From: DASUBV01 sp036510065
GTDB taxonomy: Bacteria > Actinomycetota > Actinomycetes > Streptosporangiales > Streptosporangiaceae
Direction of reading: 5' to 3'
Assembly: GCA_036510065.1 (NCBI GenBank)
Contig: DATCEO010000166.1
Span: 1-64,000 of the forward strand
Length of the DNA stretch: 64,000 nt
The translations under genes were made by a program, and so were the position numbers. Shown piece after piece: positions 26,349-35,319 of this stretch. The notes beneath the pieces were generated by a model. It did no database searches, had not been told where the DNA came from, and saw nothing but the letters and a program-made list of their open reading frames with translations. How positions within the stretch are numbered: the stretch's first letter is position 1; each line of letters opens with the position of its first letter.

Positions 26349-28550
26349 ATGTCTCGCATCAGGATCGTGGTGGCGTCACTGGGCACGGCGGCGCTCATCA
26401 CCACGGGGGCCGCGGCGGTGAGCCCCGCCGCGCACGCGGCCTCCGGGGCAGCCGTCTCTGTCTGGGAGACCACGGCGAACCAGTCCAGCCTGCTCTCCCC
26501 CCAGGCGGGGGCGACGTTCGCGGCCGGCAGCGGCACCGCGAGCCAGACGATCACCGTGAACCCGGCGACCACCTACCAGGCCATGACCGGCTTCGGGGCC
26601 TCGTTCACCGACTCGTCGGCCTGGCTCGTCGCGAACTCCCCGCTGCGCAACTCGATCATGACCAAGCTGTTCAGCCCGAGCCAGGGCATCGGGCTGGACT
26701 TCCTGCGTCAGCCGATCGGCGCTTCCGACTTCGCCCGCTCGGTGTACAGCTACGACGACGTGCCTGCCGGGCAGACGGACCCCTCGCTGGCGAATTTCTC
26801 GATCTCCCATGACACCGCTTACATCCTGCCGATCCTGGCGCAGGCCCGGCAGCTGAACCCGGTCACCACGATCATGGCCACGCCGTGGAGCCCGCCGGGC
26901 TGGATGAAGACCAGCGGCTCCATGATCGGCGGCTCGCTGAACACCAGCGACTACCAGGTATACGCGAACTACCTGGTGAAGTTCCTGCAGGCCTACCAGA
27001 ACGCCGGCGTCCCGGTGGCCCTGCTCACCCCGCAGAACGAGCCGGAGTACTCACCATCGAACTACCCCGGCTCCACGCTGTCCGCCGCCGCCGAGGCCAC
27101 GCTCATCGGCAGCTACCTGGGCCCGGCCATCCACGCCGCCGGCCTGAGCACGCAGATCATCGGCTACGACCACAACTGGAACGACCCCGGCTACCCGTCG
27201 ACGCTCCTGTCGACCGCCGCCTCCGCCCAGTACACGGCGGGCATCGCCTGGCACTGCTACGCCGGCGATCCCAGCGCCCAGACCACCGTGCACAACGCCT
27301 ATCCCGCCAAGGACGCCTACTTCACCGAGTGCTCGGGCACCCAGTCCGCGAATCCGGCCAATACGTTCGCCGACTCGCTGGACTGGCAGACTGAGAACCT
27401 GATTATCGGCGCCACCCGGAACTGGGCCAAGTCGGTGGTCACCTGGAACATGGCCCTCGACCCCAGCGGCGGCCCGAGCATGAACTGCACCACCTGCACC
27501 GCCGCGGTGACGGTGAACAACTCGGCCGGCACCGCCGCGTACAACGCCGAGTACTACGTGCTCGGCCAGGCCAGCAAGTTCGTCAAGCCCGGCGCGGTGC
27601 GCATCGACTCCAACACCTTCGGCTCCGGCAACATCGAGGACGTCGCCTTCCAGAACCCCGACGGCTCGCACGCCCTGATCGTGCTGAACGCCGACACCTC
27701 GAACGCCCATACCTTCAACGTCGACGAGAACGGCCAGTACTTCACTTACACGCTGCCCGCCAGGGCGGTGGCCACCTTCACCTGGACTCCGGGCTCAGGC
27801 GGGGGCGGGGACACCACGCCGCCGTCCGCCCCGACCGGCCTGACGGCGAGCGGCACCACATCGAGTTCGACGACGCTGAGCTGGGCCGCGTCCACCGACA
27901 ACGTCGGTGTCGCCGGGTATGACGTGTACCGCAACGGCAGCCAGATCGCCACGACCGGGGCGACCAGCTACACCGACTCCGGCCTGGCCCCCGCGACCAG
28001 TTACAGCTACACGGTCAAGGCCTACGACGCGGCCGGCAACGTCTCGGCGGCCTCCAACACCGCCGCCGTCACCACCAGCGGCTCCGGCGGGGGTGGCGGT
28101 ATCAGCTCCAGCACGTGGTACCAGGTCGTCAACGCCAACAGCGGCAAGTGCGTCGACGCCACCAACGGCGGCACCGGCAACGGCACCGCGGTCCAGCAGT
28201 GGACCTGCGGCAGCGGCAACACCAACCAGGAATGGCAGTTCCAGCCCACCAGCGGCGGCTATTACGAGGTCGTCACCCGCAACGCGCCCGCGCTTGGCTG
28301 GGACGTGACCGGCGGCGCCGGGGCCACCGGCAACGGCGTCCCGATCCAGCTCTGGACCTACGGCGGCGGCACCAACCAGCAGTGGCTGCCGGTCCAGCAC
28401 GCCGGCGGCAGCTACAGCTTCAGCCCTCGCAGCAACACCAGCGAATGCCTCGACGTCACCAACGTCTCCACCGCCGACGGCGCCCGCCTTCAGCAGTGGG
28501 CCTGCACGGGCGGCGCCAACCAGAGCTTCACCCTCACCGCGCAGAACTGA
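26349..28550 (+). CDS. secreted GH30 glycosidase with Fn3 and ricin-type CBM13 modules
   Basis: 733 residues from ATG 26349 (AAGGAGG 6 bases upstream; the open frame further left is excluded). Sec signal about 1-31 ending AHA, then a GH30 (beta-glucosylceramidase / endo-xylanase / beta-1,6-glucanase clan A) barrel to about 510: TMTGFGASFTDSSAW-like core, acid/base Glu231 (TPQNEPEYS), nucleophile Glu327 (FTECSGTQ). After a Gly linker come one fibronectin III domain (PTGLTASGTTSSSTTLSWAA) and a beta-trefoil lectin with repeated QW motifs (QQWTCGSG, IQLWTYGG, LQQWACTGG). It is an extracellular polysaccharide-degrading enzyme. Exact substrate unknown. The second GH30 gene follows 25 bases after it. 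Confidence 0.92.
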   Translation: MSRIRIVVASLGTAALITTGAAAVSPAAHAASGAAVSVWETTANQSSLLSPQAGATFAAGSGTASQTITVNPATTYQAMTGFGASFTDSSAWLVANSPLRNSIMTKLFSPSQGIGLDFLRQPIGASDFARSVYSYDDVPAGQTDPSLANFSISHDTAYILPILAQARQLNPVTTIMATPWSPPGWMKTSGSMIGGSLNTSDYQVYANYLVKFLQAYQNAGVPVALLTPQNEPEYSPSNYPGSTLSAAAEATLIGSYLGPAIHAAGLSTQIIGYDHNWNDPGYPSTLLSTAASAQYTAGIAWHCYAGDPSAQTTVHNAYPAKDAYFTECSGTQSANPANTFADSLDWQTENLIIGATRNWAKSVVTWNMALDPSGGPSMNCTTCTAAVTVNNSAGTAAYNAEYYVLGQASKFVKPGAVRIDSNTFGSGNIEDVAFQNPDGSHALIVLNADTSNAHTFNVDENGQYFTYTLPARAVATFTWTPGSGGGGDTTPPSAPTGLTASGTTSSSTTLSWAASTDNVGVAGYDVYRNGSQIATTGATSYTDSGLAPATSYSYTVKAYDAAGNVSAASNTAAVTTSGSGGGGGISSSTWYQVVNANSGKCVDATNGGTGNGTAVQQWTCGSGNTNQEWQFQPTSGGYYEVVTRNAPALGWDVTGGAGATGNGVPIQLWTYGGGTNQQWLPVQHAGGSYSFSPRSNTSECLDVTNVSTADGARLQQWACTGGANQSFTLTAQN

Positions 28551-28575
28551 CCGCGGCAGCCAGCGAAGGAGCACC

Positions 28576-30567
28576 ATGAAAACCCGCATCAGGCACTCGT
28601 TTGGCGCTGGGGTGGCGGCGGCAGGCTCGGTTGCCCTGCTCCTGGGCACCGCCCCGGCGCCGTCGGCCCAGGCCGGCACCGGAGCGGCGCTGTCGTCACC
28701 ACCCGTCAGCGTGTGGGTCACCACGGCCGACGGCCAGCAGAAGCTGACCGAGCAGGCCCCCGTGGCGTTCAGCGCGACCCCGCCCACCGACCTGACCGTG
28801 ACGGTGGATCCCACCCGGAGGTTCCAGACCATGACCGGCTTCGGCGGCTCCATCACCGATTCGTCGGCCGCGGTGCTGTCGTCCCTGTCGCCGGCGGCCC
28901 GCGAGGCGGCCCTGCAGCTGCTGTTCGACCCGGCGACCGGCGACGGCCTGGACTTCCTCCGGCAGCCGATGGGCGCGTCCGACTTCGTCACCACCGGCGA
29001 CTACACCTACGACGACCTGGCGCCCGGCCAGACCGACTACCTCCAGCAGCACTTCTCCATCGCCCACGACGAGGCGCAGATCCTGCCGCTGCTGCGGGCC
29101 GCCGAGCGGATTAATCCCCGGCTCACGATCATGGCCACGCCGTGGAGCCCGCCGGCCTGGATGAAGACCAGCGGTTCCCTCATCGGGGGACGGCTGATCG
29201 ATGACCCGAAGATCTACTTCTCCTACGCGCTGTACCTGGTGAAGTTCCTGCTGGCCTACCGCGCCCAGGGCGTCCGGGTCGACGCGATCACCGTGCAGAA
29301 CGAGCCGCAGAACCGCAACCCCGCCGGCTACCCGGGCACGGACCTGCCGTCCGTCCAGGAGGAGAAGGTCATCGAGGATCTCGGCCCGATGCTGCGCGCC
29401 GCCGGCCTGCACACCAAGATCCTCGCCTACGACCACAACTGGTCCGAGCACCCGAACGACGTCGCCTCGACCCCGCCGGATGAGACCGCCGATATCAACC
29501 ACTATCCCCAGCAGGTCCTCTCGTCGCCGGCGGCGAGGTGGGTGTCGGGCGTCTCCTTCCACTGTTACTACGGCGATCCCAGCGCCATGACCGCGCTGCA
29601 CGCTCAGTTCCCGGACGTCGGCATCTACCAGACCGAGTGCTCGGGCAGCCAGTCGAGCAACCCGGCGAACACGTTCTCCGACACCCTCAAGTGGCACGCC
29701 CGCAACCTGGAGATCGGCTCGACCCGGAACTGGTCCCAGACGGTCGTCAACTGGAACGTCGCCCTCGACCCCAGCGGCGGCCCGCACGTCGGCGGCTGCA
29801 GCACCTGCACCGGCATCCTCACGGTCGGGCCCGGCGACACGGTGACACCCAACGCCGAGTTCTACGCCCTGGGCCACCTCAGCCGGTTCGTCCAGCCCGG
29901 GGCGGTGCGGATCGCCAGTACCTCGTTCGGCACCACGGGCTGGAACGGCCAGATCATGGACGTCGCGTTCGTGAACCCCGACGGGTCGACGGTCCTGGTC
30001 GCGCACAACGAGAACGACAGCCCGCGCAGCTTCGCGGTCAGCGAGAACCGGCAAAGCTTCGCCTACACGCTCCCCGGTGACTCCCTGGCGACCTTCGTCT
30101 GGGCCCGGGCGCCCGGGCCCGCGCCGCGCTTGCGCGCACTCGACCCGTCGCTGTGGCAGGCGACAGCGGTGCCGCCGGGGCCAGCCGATCCGTGCTGCAC
30201 CGGGGACGTCGCCGCGCATGCGGTCGACGACGACGCCTCGACCCGTTACTCCACCGGAGCATCGCAGGCGCCCGGCCAGTACCTGCAGGTAGACCTCGGC
30301 CGCAGGGAGCCGCTGGCCCGCCTGGTCCTGGACACCGGCGCCAGCACCGGGGACTACCCGGCCGGCTACTCCGTGACCGTCAGCCGCGACGGGGCGAACT
30401 GGAGCGCACCGGTCGCGACGGGGGCCGGGTCGGGCCAGCTCACCTCGATCAGGCTGGACGGCCGGCCAGTCCGCTATGTCCGCGTCACGCTGACCACCGC
30501 CAGCGGCAGCTGGTGGAGCGTCGCCGACGTCCGGGCGTACGTGCGCGCCGACGATCCGCAGCCCTAG
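28576..30567 (+). CDS. secreted GH30 glycosidase with C-terminal F5/8-type (CBM32-like) domain
   Basis: 663 residues, AAGGAG before ATG 28576. Signal peptide about 1-33, GH30 barrel with acid/base Glu243 (TVQNEPQNRN) and nucleophile Glu354 (QTECSGSQ), then a discoidin/F5-8C module from about 520 (AVDDDASTRYSTGASQAPGQ, YLQVDLGRREPLARLVLD, VRYVRVTL). The catalytic half is a clear paralogue of the preceding gene (shared blocks such as ATPWSPPAWMKTSGS) but the binding modules differ, so the pair probably attacks the same linkage in different contexts. Co-transcription with the first gene is likely. Confidence 0.92.
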   Translation: MKTRIRHSFGAGVAAAGSVALLLGTAPAPSAQAGTGAALSSPPVSVWVTTADGQQKLTEQAPVAFSATPPTDLTVTVDPTRRFQTMTGFGGSITDSSAAVLSSLSPAAREAALQLLFDPATGDGLDFLRQPMGASDFVTTGDYTYDDLAPGQTDYLQQHFSIAHDEAQILPLLRAAERINPRLTIMATPWSPPAWMKTSGSLIGGRLIDDPKIYFSYALYLVKFLLAYRAQGVRVDAITVQNEPQNRNPAGYPGTDLPSVQEEKVIEDLGPMLRAAGLHTKILAYDHNWSEHPNDVASTPPDETADINHYPQQVLSSPAARWVSGVSFHCYYGDPSAMTALHAQFPDVGIYQTECSGSQSSNPANTFSDTLKWHARNLEIGSTRNWSQTVVNWNVALDPSGGPHVGGCSTCTGILTVGPGDTVTPNAEFYALGHLSRFVQPGAVRIASTSFGTTGWNGQIMDVAFVNPDGSTVLVAHNENDSPRSFAVSENRQSFAYTLPGDSLATFVWARAPGPAPRLRALDPSLWQATAVPPGPADPCCTGDVAAHAVDDDASTRYSTGASQAPGQYLQVDLGRREPLARLVLDTGASTGDYPAGYSVTVSRDGANWSAPVATGAGSGQLTSIRLDGRPVRYVRVTLTTASGSWWSVADVRAYVRADDPQP

Positions 30568-30594
30568 CCGGGGCAGGGTCGCTGATCAGGGTGC

Positions 30595-31419
30595 TTACCA
30601 GGTCGGGATGGCGGTGGTCAGCGGGACGCTGCCCGGCGCGGGGGTGCGGGTCACCGCCAGGCCGGCGTCGCGGGCCAGCTCGGAGAAGGTCACGGAGTTG
30701 ACGACGGCGGCCCCGCCGGGGTCGTTGTTGAAGTAGACGTAGACGTAGACGTCCGCGTCGCCCGTCCAGCCCGCCCGCACGCGGTCCACCCAGGACCGCA
30801 GGGCCTGCTGGCCGTAGCTGGGCCACGGATCGGCGGTCCCCTCGTGGAACCGCAGGTATCCCCAGCCGGCGGTGGTCCACAGCGGGGTGACCGGGTGGCC
30901 GAGGCGGTCCGCCCAGCACAGTGCCGCGTCGTGGGCGGCCAGGATCTGCCGGACCTCGTCGGTCCACCAGGACTCGTGCCGGGGCTCCACCGCGATCCGG
31001 AGCCGCCCGCGGCCGCCGGGATGGGGGGCGGCCCCGAATTCCTTCAGGCAGGCGTCCAGCAGGGCCGGCTCGGCGGTGAGGGTGGGCGGCAGCTGGAGCA
31101 GGATCGGGCCCAGCTTCGGGCCTAGGCCAGCCGCCGCGCTGAGCAGCCGGGCGACCGGCTCGGCCGGGTCACGCAGCTTCCGGACGTGGGTCAGATACCG
31201 GCTGGCCTTCACCGCCATCACGAAGTCATCGGGAGTGCGGTCCCGCCATCCCGTGAAGGTTTCCGGGGCAGGCAGCCGGTAGAAGCTGCTGTTGTTCTCC
31301 ACCGTCTGGTACTGGGTGGCATAGTGCTCCAGCCACCGGCGCTGAGCCACGCCGGCCGGGTAGAGGCCGTCGCGCCAGTCGCGGTACTGCCAGCCGGACG
31401 TTCCGATTAGCACGGGCAT
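30595..31419 (-). CDS. DUF72 family protein
   Basis: 274 residues of the YecE/DUF72 family, a TIM-barrel-like fold of unknown activity, sometimes proposed to resemble endonuclease IV-type barrels. Landmarks: IGTSGWQYRDWR at the N-terminus, YATQYQTVENNSSFYRLPA, FVMAVKASRYLTHVRKL, LGPILLQLPPTL, AVEPRHESWW and YVYFNNDPGG near the end. Complete length. Convergent with the GH30 pair across 27 bases. No functional context. Confidence 0.88.
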   Translation of the reverse strand: MPVLIGTSGWQYRDWRDGLYPAGVAQRRWLEHYATQYQTVENNSSFYRLPAPETFTGWRDRTPDDFVMAVKASRYLTHVRKLRDPAEPVARLLSAAAGLGPKLGPILLQLPPTLTAEPALLDACLKEFGAAPHPGGRGRLRIAVEPRHESWWTDEVRQILAAHDAALCWADRLGHPVTPLWTTAGWGYLRFHEGTADPWPSYGQQALRSWVDRVRAGWTGDADVYVYVYFNNDPGGAAVVNSVTFSELARDAGLAVTRTPAPGSVPLTTAIPTW

Positions 31420-31502
31420 GCGGTGCAGTTACCCCGGCCGGCCGTGACGACACCTGAGCCGGGACCGCCCGGCTCCGGATCGGGCTGCGGGCGCCCGCGC
31501 CG

Positions 31503-32981
31503 TCACGACTGCCCGGGGCTGCCGCCGGAGGCCAGGGACTGGACGAAGTCGGCGATCTGGCGGAGGCTGCGGCACTCCTGGACCTGCGCGCAGAACGGGG
31601 CGTACTGGCTGATCACCGAGTCGCCGTCGTCCCAGGATCGGCGCGGCTCCGGGTTGAGCCAGTAGACCTGGCCGGCCCGGCGGCCGATCTCGGCGAAGGA
31701 GCTCACGGCCGGGTCCAGGTAGTTCGAGCGCGCGTCACCGAGCACCAGGACCACCGAGCGGCGGGTGAGGTGGCGCACGTGCTCGGCGGCGAACTCGCGC
31801 ATCACCCGGCCGTAGTCGGAGCTGCCGTTGAACCGGGCCGCGTCCCGTGCGACCTGCGCGGCATCGAGCCGCCGCCCAGCCGCGCGTGCCTCCTGGACCA
31901 GGCCGGTGATCTCGGCGACGCCGTCGACGAAGGCGAAGACGCGCAGCCGGCTCAGCCGGCTGTCCAGCGCGATCAGCAGGTCGAGGGTGAACCGGGAGAA
32001 CGTCGACACCGACCCGGACACGTCGCAGAGCACGACGAGATCCGGCCGGGGCGGCCGGGCCGGCTCGGTCACGAGCCGGAACGGGATGCCGCCGCTGCCC
32101 ATGGACCGGCGCAGAGTGCCGCGGATGCTGAGCTTGCGCTTGCGGTGGACGGCCTGCCGGTTCAGTATCTGGGTCAGCCGCTGGGCCAGCGGGCCGATCG
32201 CGCCGGCCATCGCCTCGAGCTCGGCGGCGGACGCGCTGATGATGTCGACATCCTCGGCCAGCCCGACCCGCATAGTCGCCCGCACCGCCCGGGCGCCGCG
32301 GTCGGCGACGAGCGTCCGGCGGACCGCGGACTCGATGTCCGCGCGGAACCTCTCGATGGCCCGGTCGATGTCCGCCCGCGCGAGCCGGCTCCGGAGCGCC
32401 GCCACGCCAGGCCGGTCCCCGGCGGCCGTCCCGTCAGCACCGCCGTCACCGCTGCCCCCGCCCCCGCCTCCGCCGCCTCCTCCGCCTCCTCCGCCTCCTC
32501 CTCCGCCGCCTCCTCCGCCGCCTCCTGCGCCATCGCCGCCGGCGAGCAGCTCCGCGCGGATGCCGTCCAGGTCGGCGGCCTGGTTGACCGCGATGTTGTA
32601 CATCACCCCGGCGACCGGCCGGCCGGGCTCGGCGCCGGCGAACCGCCGCACGTACTCCTGGGCGAGCAGCGACCGCAGGATGCCCGCATCCGAGCCGATC
32701 ACGCCGCGCAGCGTGGCCCGCAGCTCCTCATCGGACAGGGCCGCCAGCGGTCCCTCGCCCGTTGCCGGGGCCCCCGAGGTGCAGAGCTCGAAGATAAGGT
32801 TGAAAGCACTGAGGTGATCGGCGTTCTTGATTAGGGCGCACTGCAGCGTGGCCCGGAGCACGTCCTTGTCCAGCACCGAGATCCGGCTGACCGCGCTGGC
32901 CGCGTCCAGGTGCTCGCCGACCGAGACACCGATCCCGACGCTCCGCAGCTCGTCCACGAGCGCGGTCAGCAGGTCGCGCAC
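31503..32981 (-). CDS. VWA-domain protein (CoxE-like) with a long polyglycine tract
   Basis: 492 residues. VWA/CoxE-like proteins work with MoxR AAA+ ATPases to insert cofactors or assemble complexes. The metal site is DVSGSVSTFSR (DxSxS) in the C-terminal half, followed by the later VLVLGDARSNYLDP strand. Residues about 150-175 are almost uninterrupted Gly, encoded by CCT/CCG-rich DNA at 32453-32530. This tract splits an N-terminal helical domain from the VWA half and is prone to slippage. The start lies directly after the MoxR gene stop, so the two form an operon, a common bacterial pair. Confidence 0.88.
   Translation of the reverse strand: MRDLLTALVDELRSVGIGVSVGEHLDAASAVSRISVLDKDVLRATLQCALIKNADHLSAFNLIFELCTSGAPATGEGPLAALSDEELRATLRGVIGSDAGILRSLLAQEYVRRFAGAEPGRPVAGVMYNIAVNQAADLDGIRAELLAGGDGAGGGGGGGGGGGGGGGGGGGGGGGGSGDGGADGTAAGDRPGVAALRSRLARADIDRAIERFRADIESAVRRTLVADRGARAVRATMRVGLAEDVDIISASAAELEAMAGAIGPLAQRLTQILNRQAVHRKRKLSIRGTLRRSMGSGGIPFRLVTEPARPPRPDLVVLCDVSGSVSTFSRFTLDLLIALDSRLSRLRVFAFVDGVAEITGLVQEARAAGRRLDAAQVARDAARFNGSSDYGRVMREFAAEHVRHLTRRSVVLVLGDARSNYLDPAVSSFAEIGRRAGQVYWLNPEPRRSWDDGDSVISQYAPFCAQVQECRSLRQIADFVQSLASGGSPGQS
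32453..32530. repeat. polyglycine-encoding CCTCCGCCG-type repeat tract
   Basis: About 78 bases made of CCN triplets (CCT, CCG, CCC) on the + strand, read as GGN glycine codons on the minus strand in the VWA gene. Triplet periodicity keeps length changes in frame. Confidence 0.8.
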
Positions 32982-32982
32982 G

Positions 32983-33846
32983 TCAGGCCAGCGACAGCTC
33001 GGCCAGCGCCGTCTCGATGTCCCGCTCGTACTTCAGCAGGACCGACAGCGTCTGCCGGGTGACATCGTCGGTCAGCTCGCCGGCCCCCAGGGCGAGCAGT
33101 GTCCGGGCCCAGTCCAGTGACTCGGCGATGGACGGCGGCTTGCGCAGGTCCGTCTTGCGCAGCAGCGCGACGAGCGTGGCGATCTCGCGGGCCAGATGGC
33201 CGGCCAGTTCCGGCACCCGCAGCTGGATGATCTCGGACTCGCGCTCCGGGCTGGGATATCCCAGGTGCAGGTAGAGGCAGCGCCGTTTCAGGGCCTCGGA
33301 CAGGTCGCGGGTGTTGTTAGAGGTCAGGAAGACCTGCGGGATGTGCCGGGCGGTCACTGTGCCGAGCTCGGGGATCGAGACCTGGTACTCCGACAGCACC
33401 TCGAGCAGCAGGGCCTCGCTCTCGATGTCCAGCCGGTCGACCTCGTCGATGAGCAGCACGACCGGGTCGTCCGAGCGGATGGCTGCCAGCAGCGGGCGGC
33501 TGAGCAGGAATTCCTCGCCGAAGATGCCCGCCTCGGTCAGGCTCGCGGTGTCCGTGCCCTGATGCAGCTGAAGCTGCAGGAGCTGGCGGCGGTAGTCCCA
33601 CTCGTAGATCGCCTTGGACTCATCCAGGCCCTCGTAGCATTGCAGCCGGATCAGCCGCTTACCCGCGGCCGCGGCCGCGCTCTTGGCCAGCTCAGTCTTG
33701 CCAGTCCCGGCGGGACCCTCGATGAGGACCGGCTTGTGCAAGACGGTGGCCAGGTGGACGATCGTCGCGGTCGCCGTCTCGGCCAGATAGCCGGCGCCGC
33801 GCAGCTCCGCCAGGACATGGTCGATGGGGCTTACAGGCTCCGGCAT
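32983..33846 (-). CDS. MoxR-family AAA+ ATPase
   Basis: 287 residues. Walker A GPAGTGKTEL, Walker B VVLLIDEVDR, sensor-1 VFLTSNNTRDLSEAL, arginine-finger region LKRRCLYLHLGYP, and a lid domain. MoxR ATPases act as chaperones with VWA partners. The stop is one base from the VWA start, so they are transcribed together. The client complex (for example a molybdenum hydroxylase or cox-type enzyme) is not encoded nearby. Confidence 0.93.
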   Translation of the reverse strand: MPEPVSPIDHVLAELRGAGYLAETATATIVHLATVLHKPVLIEGPAGTGKTELAKSAAAAAGKRLIRLQCYEGLDESKAIYEWDYRRQLLQLQLHQGTDTASLTEAGIFGEEFLLSRPLLAAIRSDDPVVLLIDEVDRLDIESEALLLEVLSEYQVSIPELGTVTARHIPQVFLTSNNTRDLSEALKRRCLYLHLGYPSPERESEIIQLRVPELAGHLAREIATLVALLRKTDLRKPPSIAESLDWARTLLALGAGELTDDVTRQTLSVLLKYERDIETALAELSLA

Positions 33847-33923
33847 TGCCTCAATTTACCCAAGATTCCCGCCCGCAGAGCCCGGCCGGCTCCTCGCGGC
33901 CCCGGCTCATACCGTCCCAGGCA

Positions 33924-33972
33924 TGATCACGACCGTTACGCCGCACATAGCGCGGAGAAACGGTCGTGATCA
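33924..33972. terminator. perfect 14-bp stem-loop after the rhomboid gene
   Basis: TGATCACGACCGTT (33924-33937) pairs perfectly with AACGGTCGTGATCA (33959-33972) around a 21-base loop. It lies between the rhomboid stop (33996) and the MoxR start (33846), both leftward. There is no U-run, but actinomycete terminators often lack one. An operator role is possible since the arms are long and exact. Confidence 0.55.
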
Positions 33973-33995
33973 CCGGAGGGTGCGAGCGGAGGGTG

Positions 33996-34853
33996 TCACA
34001 GGCCGAGGTCGTCCAGTTGCTTGTGCAGCTCGGCACGCGGCCCGGTGTAGACGGTCGGCTGACCCGGCTTGGTTGGCTTGGCTGGCTTGGCTGGCGGGGA
34101 CGGCTGAGCCGCCCTGGCCGGGGTGAGCGGGCGGGCTCCTCTGCCGCCGGCCGTGACCCCGGCCGCCGTGACCCCGGCCGCCACGGGTGCGGTGGCTCCG
34201 CTGCGCCGGGGCGCCCGCCGGTCCCGCAGCAGCCAGCCACCCAGCACGCCGCCGGCGAGGCCGCCGATGTGGGCCTGCCAGCCGATCCCGGCGTGCGGCA
34301 GCAGCACCGTGAACTGATAGGCGAAGCACAGGGCCATGACGGCGCCGATGAGCAGGTCGATGGCATGCCGGTCGAAGAAGCCGCGGACCATGATGTAGCC
34401 GAAGTAGCCGAAGACCACCCCGCTGGCGCCGACCCCGACGGTCTGCGGGCTCTCGGTGAACCAGGCGGCGAGTCCGCTGGTGACCACGACCAGGGCCGTC
34501 AGCGCGGCGAACTTGGCGATGCCGCGGTAGGCGGCCAGGAAGCCGAAGATGAGCAGCGGGCCGGAGTTGCCCTCGATGTGCGCCCAGCTGACGTGCAGGA
34601 AGGGCGCCGTGATGATGTGCGGCAGGCTCCCCACGTCGCGGCCGCGGATCCCGTACTGCAACGTCAGCGCGTAGTGGTCGGCCCAGTTGGCGATCTGGAT
34701 GACCCACAGCACGGCGAGCACGCCGACCATGACGAACAGGGCGCGGCGGGCGCCAGCGAGCACCGTCGCCGGATCGCCGGCGCCCAGCTCCCAGGTCCGG
34801 CGCGCGGCCGGCCGCCCGGCCGTTCCGGTAGGTAGGTGGTCGCTCATCATCAT
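33996..34853 (-). CDS. rhomboid-family intramembrane serine protease
   Basis: 285 residues with about six membrane segments. Landmarks: HIITAPFLHVSWAHIEGNSG (first loop and membrane helix), the catalytic Ser in VGASGVVFGYFGY, and the catalytic His in WQAHIGGLAGG. The C-terminal tail is Ala/Pro/Lys-rich and cytoplasmic. Three consecutive ATG codons (34853, 34850, 34847) could serve as start. Rhomboids cleave transmembrane substrates; the substrate is unknown and no adjacent gene suggests one. Confidence 0.92.
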   Translation of the reverse strand: MMMSDHLPTGTAGRPAARRTWELGAGDPATVLAGARRALFVMVGVLAVLWVIQIANWADHYALTLQYGIRGRDVGSLPHIITAPFLHVSWAHIEGNSGPLLIFGFLAAYRGIAKFAALTALVVVTSGLAAWFTESPQTVGVGASGVVFGYFGYIMVRGFFDRHAIDLLIGAVMALCFAYQFTVLLPHAGIGWQAHIGGLAGGVLGGWLLRDRRAPRRSGATAPVAAGVTAAGVTAGGRGARPLTPARAAQPSPPAKPAKPTKPGQPTVYTGPRAELHKQLDDLGL

Positions 34854-35319
34854 GTCCCGTCAGCAGTCGGCGCTACCAGCCAAGCTAGCCGCTTCCTGGC
34901 GCGACGGCGAAGGCGGCGGCGTGCTGCCGCCGGAAGGCGGCGGCGTGGCCGCGACCCGAAAGGCTGTGGCGTGCCGCGCCCCGGCCACGCCGGGCGAGCG
35001 GTGAGCACAGTCGCGGGGTCATTACTTCCTGTAATTGTTACAGTACGTATTGCCAAACCGTGATCTGCGGGACCCTCATAACAACGCCGCGACACAGCTT
35101 TTTCAGCGGAAGCGCTTGGTCCGGTCCCGCGCTTCTGGCAACGTTATGCCGCGACGGTGCCGGACCTATCAGCCGGCGGCCAGTTCTGCCGGAAATGGCG
35201 AACGGGGTGGCCGCCGTTCACAGTCGGTCCGGCCGGGGCCGTCATGACTCGCTGCCCGTACCGCAGCGGTCTGCGCGAGGGGCGCTTGCCCCCGGCGCCT
35301 GGCCGACGGAAGGACCGCA
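34854..35319. promoter_or_regulatory. rhomboid / transglycosylase divergent intergenic region
   Basis: 466 bases. CTGTAATTGTTACAG at 35029-35043 is an inverted repeat (six-base arms, three-base centre) with outer TAC/GTA pairing, in an AT-rich patch that could hold the divergent promoters. The remainder is GC-rich leader for the rightward gene. Actinomycete cell-wall hydrolase genes often carry a cyclic-di-AMP riboswitch here; I looked for its conserved blocks and could not confirm them. GGAAGGA precedes the TTG start at 35320. Confidence 0.45.

Noticed and set aside
25142..26812. 556-residue plus-strand frame across lacI and the GH30 start
   Set aside because: It is antisense to the LacI gene and out of frame with GH30, and lacks any domain.
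35044..35319. Cyclic-di-AMP (ydaO-type) riboswitch upstream of the first transglycosylase gene
   Set aside because: The context is typical, but I could not find the conserved GGGGTGAATC-like and terminal blocks of the motif; a covariance-model search would decide.
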